DNA of 32,531 nt, taken from Streptomyces triticirhizae. GTDB lineage: Bacteria > Actinomycetota > Actinomycetes > Streptomycetales > Streptomycetaceae. The position numbers were made by a program, and so were the translations under genes. This document shows, piece after piece, positions 7,809-15,863 of the stretch; the stretch's first letter is position 1; the number at the start of each line of letters is the position of its first letter. The notes under the pieces were generated by a model that searched no databases, had not been told where the DNA came from, and was given only the letters and a program-made list of their open reading frames with translations. The DNA lies in the NCBI RefSeq assembly GCF_003696235.1, contig NZ_RFFJ01000050.1, positions 1-32,531 on the forward strand, written 5' to 3'.

Positions 7809-8870
7809 TCAGGCCTCGCCCAACTCGACGTCGGCGGTGCGTCGTTCGTCGTTGCGCAGATACGCGACGGAGACGGTCTGGTCGGGGCGGTGGGTGGCCA
7901 GCGCCTCGGCCAGCGAGACCACGTCGGTGACCTCGTCGCCGTCGAGTTCCACGAGCACGTCTCCGGCCCGCAGCCCGGCGCGTTCGGCCGGCCCGCCGTC
8001 GGTGGCCTCCACGATGGCGGCCCCGGCCGGCTGGAACCCGTCGCCGAGGACGGTCCGCACCGAGACCCCGAGGGCCGCCCGCCCGGAGTCCACGACCCGG
8101 CCGTGTTCGATGAGTTGGTCGGCGATGAACGTCACCGTGGAGGCCGGGATGGCGAAGCCGATGCCGGGCGCCGTGCCGCCGCCCATGCCCGGGTCGCGGG
8201 CGGAGAGGGTGGGGATGCCGATCACCTGCCCGGAGAGGTTGACCAGCGCGCCCCCGCTGTTGCCGGGGTTGATGGCCGCCGAGGTCTGCACCATGTTCCC
8301 GAGGGTGGCCTCGCCCTCGCCCTCGCTGACGGCCCGGCCCACGGCCGAGACGATGCCCTGGGTGACGCTGGAGGACAGGCCCAGCGGGTTGCCCATGGCG
8401 AGCACGATCTGGCCGACACGCACCTTGGACGAGTCGCCGAAGGTGGCCGGCCGCAACTGGTCGGGCGGGTCGGTCAGTTCGAGGACCGCCAGGTCCTGCT
8501 CGGGGTAGGCGCTCACCAGCTCGGCCTCCAGCGGGCGCTGGCCGGTCGCCAGCGTCACGTCGAAGGACTCCTCGCGGGCGACGACGTGCGCGTTGGTGAC
8601 GATGTGGCCCTCGTCGTCGTAGACGATGCCCGAGCCCTGCTGGTTCTCCGTGGTGATCTGCACGACCGAGGGCAGCACGTCGTTGACCACGTCCTGGTAG
8701 TTCTGCTCCAGCTCGCCGGTGACCGTGGGCTCGGGGGCCTGGGCCTGCGGGTGGTCGGGGCCCGAGGCGTCGGACTCGGTGGTGCAGCCGGCGGAGCCGG
8801 CCAGCAGTGCCACCGCGCAGAGCGGGACCAGCACGGGACGGAACGGGAGCGGGGTGGCCATAACGGGCAT
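7809..8870 (-). CDS. HtrA/DegP-like trypsin-family protease with PDZ domain, lipoprotein
   Basis: This predicted exported serine protease probably degrades or senses damaged envelope proteins. The 353-aa protein starts with a signal sequence and a lipobox-like LLAGSAGC (Cys29), suggesting a membrane-anchored lipoprotein. The trypsin-like domain (about 58-245) carries the full triad: His95 in VTNAHVV, Asp126 in EQDLAVLEL and Ser205 in NPGNSGGALV. A C-terminal PDZ domain (about 255-350) contains GLRAGDVLVELDG. The length and layout fit a DegP-like enzyme with one PDZ domain. The lipobox has Ser at -3, which is not ideal, so a cleaved secreted form is possible. Alternative ATG starts are 8870 and 8861; neither has a strong ribosome-binding site. 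It lies downstream of the DUF3043-type gene on the same strand and near pspA, another envelope-stress gene. Confidence 0.92.
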   Translation of the reverse strand: MPVMATPLPFRPVLVPLCAVALLAGSAGCTTESDASGPDHPQAQAPEPTVTGELEQNYQDVVNDVLPSVVQITTENQQGSGIVYDDEGHIVTNAHVVAREESFDVTLATGQRPLEAELVSAYPEQDLAVLELTDPPDQLRPATFGDSSKVRVGQIVLAMGNPLGLSSSVTQGIVSAVGRAVSEGEGEATLGNMVQTSAAINPGNSGGALVNLSGQVIGIPTLSARDPGMGGGTAPGIGFAIPASTVTFIADQLIEHGRVVDSGRAALGVSVRTVLGDGFQPAGAAIVEATDGGPAERAGLRAGDVLVELDGDEVTDVVSLAEALATHRPDQTVSVAYLRNDERRTADVELGEA

Positions 8871-8950
8871 TCTGGCCGCTGCCCGTGCCGGCGCGGGGGA
8901 GGGGCGCTACGCCGTTGCGGGCCAGAAGACGCGCCCCCGCCCCGCCGTGG

Positions 8951-9544
8951 TCAGCGGGGCTCCTCGCCGCGCTTGATCTGCGGCTTGGGTAGCCGCATCC
9001 GCCGCATCTGGAGCGTCCGCATCAGCGCGTAGGCGCTGGAGCCGCGCAGGTTCTCGTCCGGGTAGCGCTCGCGCAGCCGCTTCTTGAGCCGGCGGGTGAG
9101 CAGGACCGAGTCGAGGACGATGCCCAGGATCACGGCCATCCACAGCATCAGGGCGAAGCCCATGGTCGCCGGGATCATGCTCATCACCAGGATCAGCACG
9201 GCGATCGGCAGGAAGAACTCGGCGACGTGCCAGCCGCTGTCCACGAAGTCCCGCGCGTAGCGGCGCACCGGGCCACGGTCGCGCGCCGGGAGGTGCTTCT
9301 CGTCGCCGGTCAGCAGTGCCTGGCGCTGCTTGTCCAGCGCCTCGCGGCGGGCCTTCTTGGCGCGCTGCGCCGCCTCCTTGCGGCTGGTGGCGGGCTTGGC
9401 CACGGCCCTGCGCAGGGCCTCGGCCTCGCTGCGCTTGGGCGTGGGGCGGCCCTTGGGCGCCTGGGGGTCCCGCTCGGGGCGGGTCTGGGCCGCCTCGTTC
9501 GCGGACTCGGTCTTGGCGTCTTCTTTGGCACGACTTCGGAACAC
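8951..9544 (-). CDS. DUF3043-type membrane protein
   Basis: This 197-aa actinobacterial protein has a highly charged N-terminal half rich in Lys/Arg/Ala, with the family segment PKGRPTPKRSEAEA (30-43) and LPARDRGPVRRYARDFVD (85-102). Two adjacent membrane helices follow (about 108-124 and 127-149), then a basic C-terminus. The arrangement fits the DUF3043 family; the biochemical role is unknown. The frame is open upstream to 9637, but the GTG at 9544 gives the family-typical VFRSRAKE start. The HtrA-like protease gene lies 80 bp downstream on the same strand. pspA is divergent, with about 300 bp between them. Confidence 0.87.
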   Translation of the reverse strand: MFRSRAKEDAKTESANEAAQTRPERDPQAPKGRPTPKRSEAEALRRAVAKPATSRKEAAQRAKKARREALDKQRQALLTGDEKHLPARDRGPVRRYARDFVDSGWHVAEFFLPIAVLILVMSMIPATMGFALMLWMAVILGIVLDSVLLTRRLKKRLRERYPDENLRGSSAYALMRTLQMRRMRLPKPQIKRGEEPR

Positions 9545-9847
9545 GTGTCCCAGCCTACGGCCCCCACGCGGGTTGCCGGCCGGGTGTGCGGGGAACGATC
9601 TCGCAACGTCCCGTTCACGCGCCCGGTCACGAACCACCGTGGACCGTCCCGGGAACCACCCGCAGGCATCCCCTCGTCCCTGGGCGGGAGAGCCGCGCGA
9701 CGTGATCGTCCTTGGGGAGGACCCATTCGCGGCCGAGCGGTGCGCTAATGGATGGGGGCCCCGTAGGGTAGTAGGGGATCAGCAGTTCAAGCGGCTGGAC
9801 AGACGGCCATCGGTTCGAGCCCGGCGAGAAGGGGGCGCGCGAAGCCC
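9545..9847. other. Divergent regulatory region upstream of pspA
   Basis: This 303-bp non-coding interval separates the DUF3043-type gene from pspA. A TAGGGT hexamer at 9764-9769 is a candidate -10 element for pspA, about 78 bp before its ATG, but no good -35 is seen at 17-18 bp. No operator, repeat or RNA gene is recognised. Confidence 0.45.
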
Positions 9848-10645
9848 ATGAGCGGTGTCATGAAGCGGATGGGGATGATCTTCCGCGCGAAGGCGAACAA
9901 GGCCCTGGATCGGGCCGAGGACCCGCGCGAGACTCTCGACTACTCGTACCAGAAGCAGTTGGAGCTGTTGCAGAAGGTGCGCCGTGGGGTCGCCGACGTG
10001 GCCACCTCGCGCAAGCGGCTCGAACTCCAGCTCAACCAGCTCAACACCCAGTCCGGCAAGCTGGAGGAGCAGGGCAAGAAGGCCCTGGCCCTGGGCCGGG
10101 AGGACCTGGCCAGGGAGGCGCTGACCCGCAGGGCCGCGCTCTCGCAGCAGATCAGCGACCTCCAGCAGCAGCACGAGACGCTCCAGACGGAGGAGAACAA
10201 GCTCACCCTGGCCGCCCAGCGACTTCAGGCCAAGGTCGACGCGTTCCGCACCCGCAAGGAGACCATCAAGGCCACCTACACGGCGGCCCAGGCGCAGACC
10301 AGGATCGGCGAGGCGTTCTCCGGCATCTCCGAGGAGATGGGCGACGTCGGCATGGCGATCCAGCGCGCCGAGGACAAGACCGCCCAGCTCCAGGCGCGTT
10401 CCGGCGCGATCGACGAGCTGCTGGCGTCCGGCGCCCTGGACGACCAGACGGGCACATCGAGGGACGACCTCACCGCCGAGCTGGACCGCATCTCGGGGAA
10501 CGCGGACGTCGAGTTCGAGCTGGAGCGGATGAAGGCCGAGCTGGCCGGCGGCAGCTCCGCGCAGCGGCAGGCGATCGAGGGCGGCGACGCCGCCGCCCCC
10601 CAGACGCAGGAGCAGGAGCAGTCCCCGAAGTTCGACAAGCAGTGA
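9848..10645 (+). CDS. pspA: PspA/IM30 (ESCRT-III-like) membrane-stress protein
   Basis: PspA is a peripheral membrane protein that assembles into rods or rings and stabilises damaged membranes. This 265-aa protein is almost entirely predicted helix. The N-terminus MSGVMKRMGMIFRAKANKAL forms the amphipathic membrane-binding helix, followed by EDPRETLDYSYQKQLELLQ and long coiled coils (about 25-145 and 165-245) rich in Gln, Glu, Leu and Lys. The tail is acidic and Gln-rich. Length and heptad pattern match Streptomyces PspA. The ATG at 9848 is preceded by a GAAGG-type site about 14 nt upstream, which is loose, but the conserved N-terminus supports this start. pspAA follows 65 bp downstream on the same strand. 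Confidence 0.94.
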   Translation: MSGVMKRMGMIFRAKANKALDRAEDPRETLDYSYQKQLELLQKVRRGVADVATSRKRLELQLNQLNTQSGKLEEQGKKALALGREDLAREALTRRAALSQQISDLQQQHETLQTEENKLTLAAQRLQAKVDAFRTRKETIKATYTAAQAQTRIGEAFSGISEEMGDVGMAIQRAEDKTAQLQARSGAIDELLASGALDDQTGTSRDDLTAELDRISGNADVEFELERMKAELAGGSSAQRQAIEGGDAAAPQTQEQEQSPKFDKQ

Positions 10646-10710
10646 GCGATGAGATCGTTGGCTGACCACCTTCGACCGATGTGTGTGAGCGCGAGAGCCG
10701 GGAGAACGAC

Positions 10711-10989
10711 ATGATCGTGCGGATCATGGGGGAGGGCCAGGTGAAGCTGGACGACAGCCACTTCCCCACCCTCAACGAGCTGGACGACGAACTGCTCGCG
10801 GAGGTGGAGTCGGGGGACGAGGCCGGCTTCCGCCGCACGCTCACGGCCCTGCTGGAGGCCGTCCGCACCCTGGGCGCGCCGCTTCCCGAGGACTCGCTTG
10901 AGCCCTCGGAGCTGATCCTGCCCGCACCCGAGGCGACCATCGACGAGGTGCGGGCCATGCTGACCGAGGACGGGCTGATTCCCGACTGA
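10711..10989 (+). CDS. pspAA: PspA-associated protein PspAA
   Basis: This small acidic protein (92 aa) begins MIVRIMGEGQVKLDD and contains LNELDDELLAEVESGDE. This matches the PspAA domain found next to PspA in Actinobacteria and some other lineages. Its exact job is not established; the conserved pairing suggests it modulates PspA assembly or senses membrane state. The frame opens 10 codons earlier, but the ATG at 10711 is preceded by GGGAG with suitable spacing and gives the usual start. It lies 65 bp downstream of pspA, so the two are probably one transcription unit, ended by the hairpin at 11080-11115. No pspC-like gene is seen nearby. Confidence 0.88.
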   Translation: MIVRIMGEGQVKLDDSHFPTLNELDDELLAEVESGDEAGFRRTLTALLEAVRTLGAPLPEDSLEPSELILPAPEATIDEVRAMLTEDGLIPD

Positions 10990-11079
10990 GGGTCTGCTCT
11001 TCGGCCGGCGGGGCCGCGCCGGCCCGTCCACCAACCGGGCACCGCCGCTCCCCAACCGAGCACGACACGAACCGCGCGA

Positions 11080-11115
11080 CGGGCCCGGGCCTCCCGCGCG
11101 GACGGCCCGGGCCCG
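11080..11115. terminator. Bidirectional hairpin between pspAA and nadA
   Basis: Stem 11080-11091 pairs with 11104-11115 (12 bp, perfect, C/G-only) around a 12-nt loop. It lies between two convergent genes and can end both transcripts. Confidence 0.75.
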
Positions 11116-11142
11116 ACGGCGTCGTCCCACGCGGACGCCGGC

Positions 11143-12330
11143 TCAGGGGAGGGCGAGCATCCGCTCCAGGGCCAGCTTGGCGTCGTGCTCGGTGGCGCGG
11201 TCCACCTCGATGCGGTTGAGCACCCTGCCGGCGGCCAGCGACTCCAACGACCAGACCAGGTGCGGCAGATCGATCCGGTTCATGGTGGAGCAGAAGCAGA
11301 CCGTGCGGTCCAGGAAGACGATCTCCTTGCCCTGCCCGGCGTAGCGGTTGGCGAGCCGGCGCACCAGGTTCAGCTCGGTGCCGACCGCCCACTTGCTGCC
11401 CTCGGGCGCGGCGTCCAGGGTGGCGATGATGTGCTCGGTCGAGCCCACCTGGTCGGCGGCGGCGACGACCTCGTAGCGGCACTCGGGGTGCACCAGGACG
11501 TTGACGCCGGGGATGCGCTCGCGGACCTCGTTGACCGAGTCCAGGGTGAAGCGGCCGTGTACCGAGCAGTGGCCGCGCCACAGGATCATCTTCGCCCGGC
11601 GCAGCTGCTCGACGGTGAGGCCGCCCCCGGGGCGGTGCGGGTTGTAGACCACGCAGTCGTCGAGCGAGAGGCCCAGGTCGCGCACGGCGGTGTTGCGGCC
11701 CAGGTGCTGGTCGGGCAGGAAGAGCACCTTGCCGTTCTCGCCGGCCTGTTCGAAGGCCCAGGTCAGGGCGCGCCTGGCGTTGGACGAGGTGCAGATGGTG
11801 CCACCGTGGCGGCCGGTGAACGCCTTGATGTCGGCCGAGGAGTTCATGTAGCTGACCGGCACGGTGTCGCCGGCGACGCCCGCCTCGGTCAGCACGTCCC
11901 ACGCCTCGGCGACCTGCTCGGCGGTGGCCATGTCGGCCATGGAGCAGCCGGCCGCCAGATCGGGAAGGATCACCCGCTGGTCGTCGCTGGTCAGGATGTC
12001 GGCGGACTCGGCCATGAAGTGAACGCCGCAGAACACGATGAACTCCGCCTCCGGGCGGGCGGCGGCGTCCCTGGCCAGCTTGAAGGAGTCGCCGGTGACG
12101 TCGGCGAACTGGATGACCTCGTCGCGCTGGTAGTGGTGCCCGAGCACGAAGACGCGGTCCCCGAGGGCCTCCTTGGCGGCCCGCGCCCGCGCCACCAGAT
12201 CGGGGTCGGAAGGGGCCGGCAGGTCCCCGGGGCAGTCGACGCCGCGCTCGCTGGCCGGATCGGACTCCCGGCCGAGCAGCAGCAGCGCCAACGGGGTGGG
12301 CTCGACGTCAAGGGGCTGGGCGCTGGTCAC
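11143..12330 (-). CDS. nadA: Quinolinate synthase
   Basis: NadA condenses iminoaspartate with dihydroxyacetone phosphate to quinolinate, the first committed NAD precursor, using a 4Fe-4S cluster. The 395-aa protein is the long actinobacterial form. It contains VFVLGHHYQRDEVIQFAD (60-77), FCGVHFMAESAD with Cys101, LAAGCSMADMA, SYMNSSADIKAF, LFLPDQHLGRNTA, HPEC with Cys284, and CFCSTMN with Cys345/Cys347; three of these Cys should hold the cluster. The frame is open to 12405, but the GTG at 12330 follows a GAAAGGG site about 8 nt upstream and gives the typical VTSAQ-like N-terminus. Here nadA stands alone; nadB and nadC are not in the window. A nested palindrome upstream may be its operator. 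The gene diverges from erpA, whose product can deliver Fe-S clusters. Confidence 0.95.
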   Translation of the reverse strand: MTSAQPLDVEPTPLALLLLGRESDPASERGVDCPGDLPAPSDPDLVARARAAKEALGDRVFVLGHHYQRDEVIQFADVTGDSFKLARDAAARPEAEFIVFCGVHFMAESADILTSDDQRVILPDLAAGCSMADMATAEQVAEAWDVLTEAGVAGDTVPVSYMNSSADIKAFTGRHGGTICTSSNARRALTWAFEQAGENGKVLFLPDQHLGRNTAVRDLGLSLDDCVVYNPHRPGGGLTVEQLRRAKMILWRGHCSVHGRFTLDSVNEVRERIPGVNVLVHPECRYEVVAAADQVGSTEHIIATLDAAPEGSKWAVGTELNLVRRLANRYAGQGKEIVFLDRTVCFCSTMNRIDLPHLVWSLESLAAGRVLNRIEVDRATEHDAKLALERMLALP

Positions 12331-12387
12331 GACAGGCACCCTTTCTTCAGTGGGTGGTGCGGGGGTCTTTCCCTGACTTTTCGTCGT

Positions 12388-12422
12388 ACTGACGTTATGG
12401 AGCATAACTCCTTCGCGTCAGT
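12388..12422. promoter_or_regulatory. Nested inverted repeat upstream of nadA
   Basis: A perfect 15-bp dyad GTTATGGAGCATAAC (12394-12408) is flanked by a second inverted pair, ACTGACG (12388-12394) and CGTCAGT (12416-12422). On the minus strand the inner dyad contains TATGCT, a possible -10 for nadA. A repressor bound here would block transcription. The regulator is not identified. Confidence 0.5.
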
Positions 12423-12606
12423 TTGACGATGCCGATCGCCTGCGGAACGCGTCACTCTCCCGTGGCCCGTGTGCGCGCGCCGCGCCGTGTGCGAGCATGA
12501 GGGGAGAAAGACAGGGGAAGAAGGCGCGGCGGGCCGGGAATAACATCGGCGGGCCGGCCGTTCCCGCACTCGGCAGAGCATTCCGAACTACCCGGGAGAT
12601 ACGCAG

Positions 12607-12960
12607 ATGTCCGTAACGGAAGAGGCCGCTGTAAGCGACGGCATCATCGTTTCCGACGCGGCCGTGGCCAAGGTCAGGGGCCTGCTGGAGCAGGAGGGGC
12701 GTGACGATCTGGCGCTGCGCGTGGCGGTCCAGCCCGGCGGGTGTTCCGGTCTGCGCTACCAGCTCTTCTTCGACGAGCGCTCGCTCGACGGCGACGTGGT
12801 CAAGGACTTCGACGGCGTCAAGGTCGTCACCGACCGGATGAGCGCCCCCTACCTCGGCGGCGCATCCATCGACTTCGTCGACACCATCGAGAAGCAGGGC
12901 TTCACCATCGACAACCCCAACGCCACCGGCTCCTGCGCCTGCGGCGACTCCTTCAGCTGA
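12607..12960 (+). CDS. erpA: A-type iron-sulfur cluster carrier/insertion protein
   Basis: This HesB/IscA-family protein accepts an Fe-S cluster from the assembly machinery and inserts it into client enzymes. It is 117 aa with the three conserved cysteines: Cys46 in QPGGCSGLRY, and Cys110 and Cys112 in GSCACGDSF. The ATG at 12607 is preceded by GGGAGA with 7-8 nt spacing. It is a stand-alone gene divergent from nadA, a 4Fe-4S enzyme, and near the desulfurase-TusA fusion and the Rieske gene. A role in maturing these is a reasonable inference. The transcript ends at a 19-bp hairpin. ErpA is favoured over IscA because no isc-type genes flank it, but the split is not certain. Confidence 0.92.
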   Translation: MSVTEEAAVSDGIIVSDAAVAKVRGLLEQEGRDDLALRVAVQPGGCSGLRYQLFFDERSLDGDVVKDFDGVKVVTDRMSAPYLGGASIDFVDTIEKQGFTIDNPNATGSCACGDSFS

Positions 12961-13026
12961 TTCGGCCGACGGCCGACGGCCGCCGGCCCGCCCCGACGCG
13001 GGCGGCCGGCGCCGGCCGCCACCGTG

Positions 13027-13068
13027 ACGAGGGGCGGTGCCCGGAATCCTCCGGGCACCGCCCCTCGT
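13027..13068. terminator. Strong bidirectional hairpin between erpA and the exported acidic protein gene
   Basis: A 19-bp perfect stem (13027-13045 with 13050-13068) has a 4-nt ATCC loop. It is followed on the plus strand by a short TTC and serves two convergent genes. Confidence 0.85.
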
Positions 13069-13105
13069 TCGCGTGCGGCGCGGGGTGCCCCGGCGGGGCG
13101 GTGGC

Positions 13106-14743
13106 TCAGTGCGCCGCCACCGTCCGGCCCTGCTCGTCGACCAGCCGCCGGTCGCCGACCGGGGCCTGGAGGGTCACCTCGCCCGACTGCTGCTCGGCCA
13201 GCATGATGCAGACCTCGTCGGAGCCGGGGTTCGTCGCCTCGACGCCGAGCACGACCTCGTCCTCCGACTCCGTGGCCGTCACCTCGTACGTGTCACAGAC
13301 CCCGGCCCAGAAGTGCACGGTCAGGGTGGTCGCCTCGGGGGAGTGGTCGGCCACCCACAGGCCGGCGGTGGGCTGCTCGACCGGCTCGCTCGGCGCCACC
13401 TCGTCGGTGCCCTCGGCGCCGTCCTCGCCCGCGCCCGCGTCGCCCGGACGCGCGTCCGAGGCGTCTCCGTCCGCGCCCAGCTCACCCGAGGCGCCGTCCC
13501 CCGCGTCGCCCGAGGAGTCGGCCGAGGCGGAGGAGACGGTGTGCTCCACCGCCGGCTCGCCCACCACATGGCGCTGCCCGTCGGCGCCATCGGCGCGGAA
13601 GATCCACGCCGGCACCAGCAGCGGCTCGCCCGCCGAGCGCTCCAGGGACAGCCCCAACTCGACGGTGGCCGGCATCGGTTCGCCCGCGTCGGGCTGCCCG
13701 TCGCAGGGCAGGTCGGGCAGGGCAGGCTCGACGCCCTCGGCCTCCGGCAGCGCGCCGGGCTCCGGCTGCTGGAGGCAGGGCCGGCCGATGTCCCGCGCTG
13801 CGGCGGTGTCGGCGGCCTCGTTGATCCGCTCCAGCGCGGCGAGGGCGTCCGTCACCGCCCGCTCCTCGCCGGCCGACGGCACCCCGAGCGTCCCCGAAGC
13901 CGAGACCACCTCGCCGTCCGGACCCACGGCCGCCACCAGATCCATCCCGGCCACCGGAAGCCCGTCCACCACCGGCTCGGCCACCACGAGGCGGTGCGGG
14001 CCGGCCACCGTGGAGGCGTCCACCGCGCCGTCGCCGAGATCCAGCGCGCTCAGCAGCGGCTCGGCGGCCTGGAGCGCCACCTCCTCCGAGACGGCCGGCG
14101 GCTGGTCGGCCGGCGGCATCTCGTCCGAGGAGACCGAGGCGTCCGGGTCGTCGGTGTCCGCGTTCTCCTCGGGCAGCGAGCCCGAGGGGTCCGGCTCGCC
14201 CGGGGCTATGCCGGGGTCGGCCGGCCGCTCGGCGACCTCGCCCCCGTCCGACACCGCGCCGTCCAGGGAGTAGAACCAGTGCCCCGGCGCCTCGTCGGCG
14301 ACCAGCAGCGCGCCGCGCCGCGTCCCCTCCGGCGTGCCGACCACCGACCAACTGCCGCCCGCCGCCTCGGGTTCGCCTGCCAGGCCGAGGTCGGCGGCCA
14401 GCGCGGCCACCCGGTCCGCGTCCACGCCCGCGTCATCGAAGCGGTAGACGGCGGCCGACTCGGGCGTCGACGGCGGGTCCTCGCTCAGCACCAGCGGGCC
14501 CGGCAGCGCGCTCCGCTCGGCGGGGAAGACTGTCAGTTCCTCGCTCGCCACGTGGCCCGCGCCGCTCCCCGCGTCGAGCGTCAGCGGCTCGCCGGCCGCG
14601 TCCCCCTCGTCGGCCCGGCCCCCGTCCCCCGCCAGGCCGACGCCGTAGAGCGCGCCGGTGAGCAGGACCACGCTGGCCGTCACCGCCGTCACGGCGGGCC
14701 ACCGTCTGCGGGTCTCCTCGTGGCTCTCGTCCGTCTCCGTCAC
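13106..14743 (-). CDS. Membrane-anchored exported acidic protein, function unknown
   Basis: This 545-aa protein has a short charged N-terminus (ETRRRW), one hydrophobic segment (about 16-38) and a long, very acidic extracytoplasmic part. Low-complexity Asp/Glu/Ser/Gly/Ala/Pro stretches (about 185-220 and 425-465) act as linkers between more ordered segments. Four cysteines occur as two pairs, GRPCLQ with LPCDGQ, and WAGVCDTY with DEVCIML in the C-terminal domain; disulfides are likely. The last 90 residues (HFWAGVCDTYEVTATESED onward) are the most protein-like and may be a beta-rich domain. No enzyme motif is recognised. The GTG at 14743 follows GAGGAG with a 7-nt spacer and is preferred to the ATG at 14776. 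It diverges from adoK and converges on erpA. Confidence 0.82.
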   Translation of the reverse strand: MTETDESHEETRRRWPAVTAVTASVVLLTGALYGVGLAGDGGRADEGDAAGEPLTLDAGSGAGHVASEELTVFPAERSALPGPLVLSEDPPSTPESAAVYRFDDAGVDADRVAALAADLGLAGEPEAAGGSWSVVGTPEGTRRGALLVADEAPGHWFYSLDGAVSDGGEVAERPADPGIAPGEPDPSGSLPEENADTDDPDASVSSDEMPPADQPPAVSEEVALQAAEPLLSALDLGDGAVDASTVAGPHRLVVAEPVVDGLPVAGMDLVAAVGPDGEVVSASGTLGVPSAGEERAVTDALAALERINEAADTAAARDIGRPCLQQPEPGALPEAEGVEPALPDLPCDGQPDAGEPMPATVELGLSLERSAGEPLLVPAWIFRADGADGQRHVVGEPAVEHTVSSASADSSGDAGDGASGELGADGDASDARPGDAGAGEDGAEGTDEVAPSEPVEQPTAGLWVADHSPEATTLTVHFWAGVCDTYEVTATESEDEVVLGVEATNPGSDEVCIMLAEQQSGEVTLQAPVGDRRLVDEQGRTVAAH

Positions 14744-14859
14744 GGGTGCGCTCCTCGGCTCGGTCGGCGGTCTCACCCGTGTGACGATGTCCCCTCACCG
14801 GAGGTTCCACCCGGGGTAGCCTGACGCTGACTTTCGCCGCCCAGCACTGGAGTGCCCTC

Positions 14860-15834
14860 GTGCGCATCGCTGTCTCAGGTTCGATCGCCAACGACCATCT
14901 GATGACCTTTCCCGGCCGGTTCGCCGACCAGCTGGTGGGCGACCAACTGCACACGGTCTCCCTCTCCTTCCTGGTGGACGGCCTGGAGGTGCGACGCGGC
15001 GGGGTCGCCGCCAACATCTGTTACGGCATGGGCCAGTTGGGCGCCCGACCGATCCTCGTCGGCGCGGCGGGCCAGGACTTCGACGAGTACCGCGCCTGGC
15101 TGGAGCGGCACGGCGTGGACTGCGAGTCCGTGCGGATCTCCGAGATGCTGCACACCGCCCGCTTTGTCTGCACGACCGATGCCGACCACAACCAGATCGG
15201 TTCCTTCTACACCGGGGCCATGAGCGAGGCACGGCTGATCGAACTCCAGATGGTCGCCGAACGGGTCGGCGGTCTCGACCTCGCGCACATCGGCGCCGAC
15301 GACCCCGAGGCGATGCTCCGGCACACCGAGGAGTGCCGCACCAGGAACATCCCGTTCGCCGCCGACTTCTCCCAGCAGCTGGCCCGGATGGAGGGCGACG
15401 AGATCCGGCTGCTGACCGAGGGCGCGACCTATCTCTTCAGCAACGAGTACGAGAAGGCCCTCATCGAGAGCAAGACCGGCTGGAGCGACGAGGAGGTGCT
15501 CACCAAGGTCGACACCCGCGTCACCACCCTGGGCGCGCGGGGCGTGCGCGTGGAGCGCGCCGGTCAGCCCGCCATCGAGGTCGGCTGCCCCGAGGAGAAC
15601 GCCAAGGCCGACCCCACCGGCGTCGGCGACGCCTTCCGCGCCGGCTTCCTCTCCGGCCTCAGCTGGGGCACCTCGCTGGAGCGCGCCGCCCAACTCGGCT
15701 GCATGGTCGCCACGTTGGTCATCGAGACCGTCGGCACCCAGGAGTACACCCTCAACCGGGGCTCCTTCATCGACCGCTTCACCAAGGCCTACGGGATCGA
15801 CGCGGCCGAGGAGATCCGCCCCTTCATCCGCTGA
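14860..15834 (+). CDS. adoK: PfkB-family carbohydrate kinase, probable adenosine kinase
   Basis: This ribokinase-fold enzyme is 324 aa. It contains the sugar-binding RRGGVAANICYGMGQLG (45-61), residues forming the lid, and the C-terminal PfkB signature DPTGVGDAFRAGF (251-263), with Asp257 as the catalytic base. The Mycobacterium tuberculosis AdoK, an adenosine kinase of this family, is similar and is also encoded beside ctaC; the same neighbourhood here supports adenosine as substrate, though another sugar cannot be excluded from sequence alone. The GTG start at 14860 follows GGAG with a 7-nt spacer. It converges on the cysteine desulfurase-TusA gene with a gap of only 27 bp. Confidence 0.88.
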   Translation: MRIAVSGSIANDHLMTFPGRFADQLVGDQLHTVSLSFLVDGLEVRRGGVAANICYGMGQLGARPILVGAAGQDFDEYRAWLERHGVDCESVRISEMLHTARFVCTTDADHNQIGSFYTGAMSEARLIELQMVAERVGGLDLAHIGADDPEAMLRHTEECRTRNIPFAADFSQQLARMEGDEIRLLTEGATYLFSNEYEKALIESKTGWSDEEVLTKVDTRVTTLGARGVRVERAGQPAIEVGCPEENAKADPTGVGDAFRAGFLSGLSWGTSLERAAQLGCMVATLVIETVGTQEYTLNRGSFIDRFTKAYGIDAAEEIRPFIR

Positions 15835-15840
15835 GCCGGC

Positions 15841-15863
15841 GAGCCGCCGGACCCGTGCGGCTC
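15841..15863. terminator. Short hairpin between convergent adoK and desulfurase genes
   Basis: A 7-bp perfect inverted repeat (15841-15847 with 15857-15863) has a 9-nt loop and overlaps the stop codon of the minus-strand gene. It is weak but well placed to end the adoK transcript. Confidence 0.4.
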
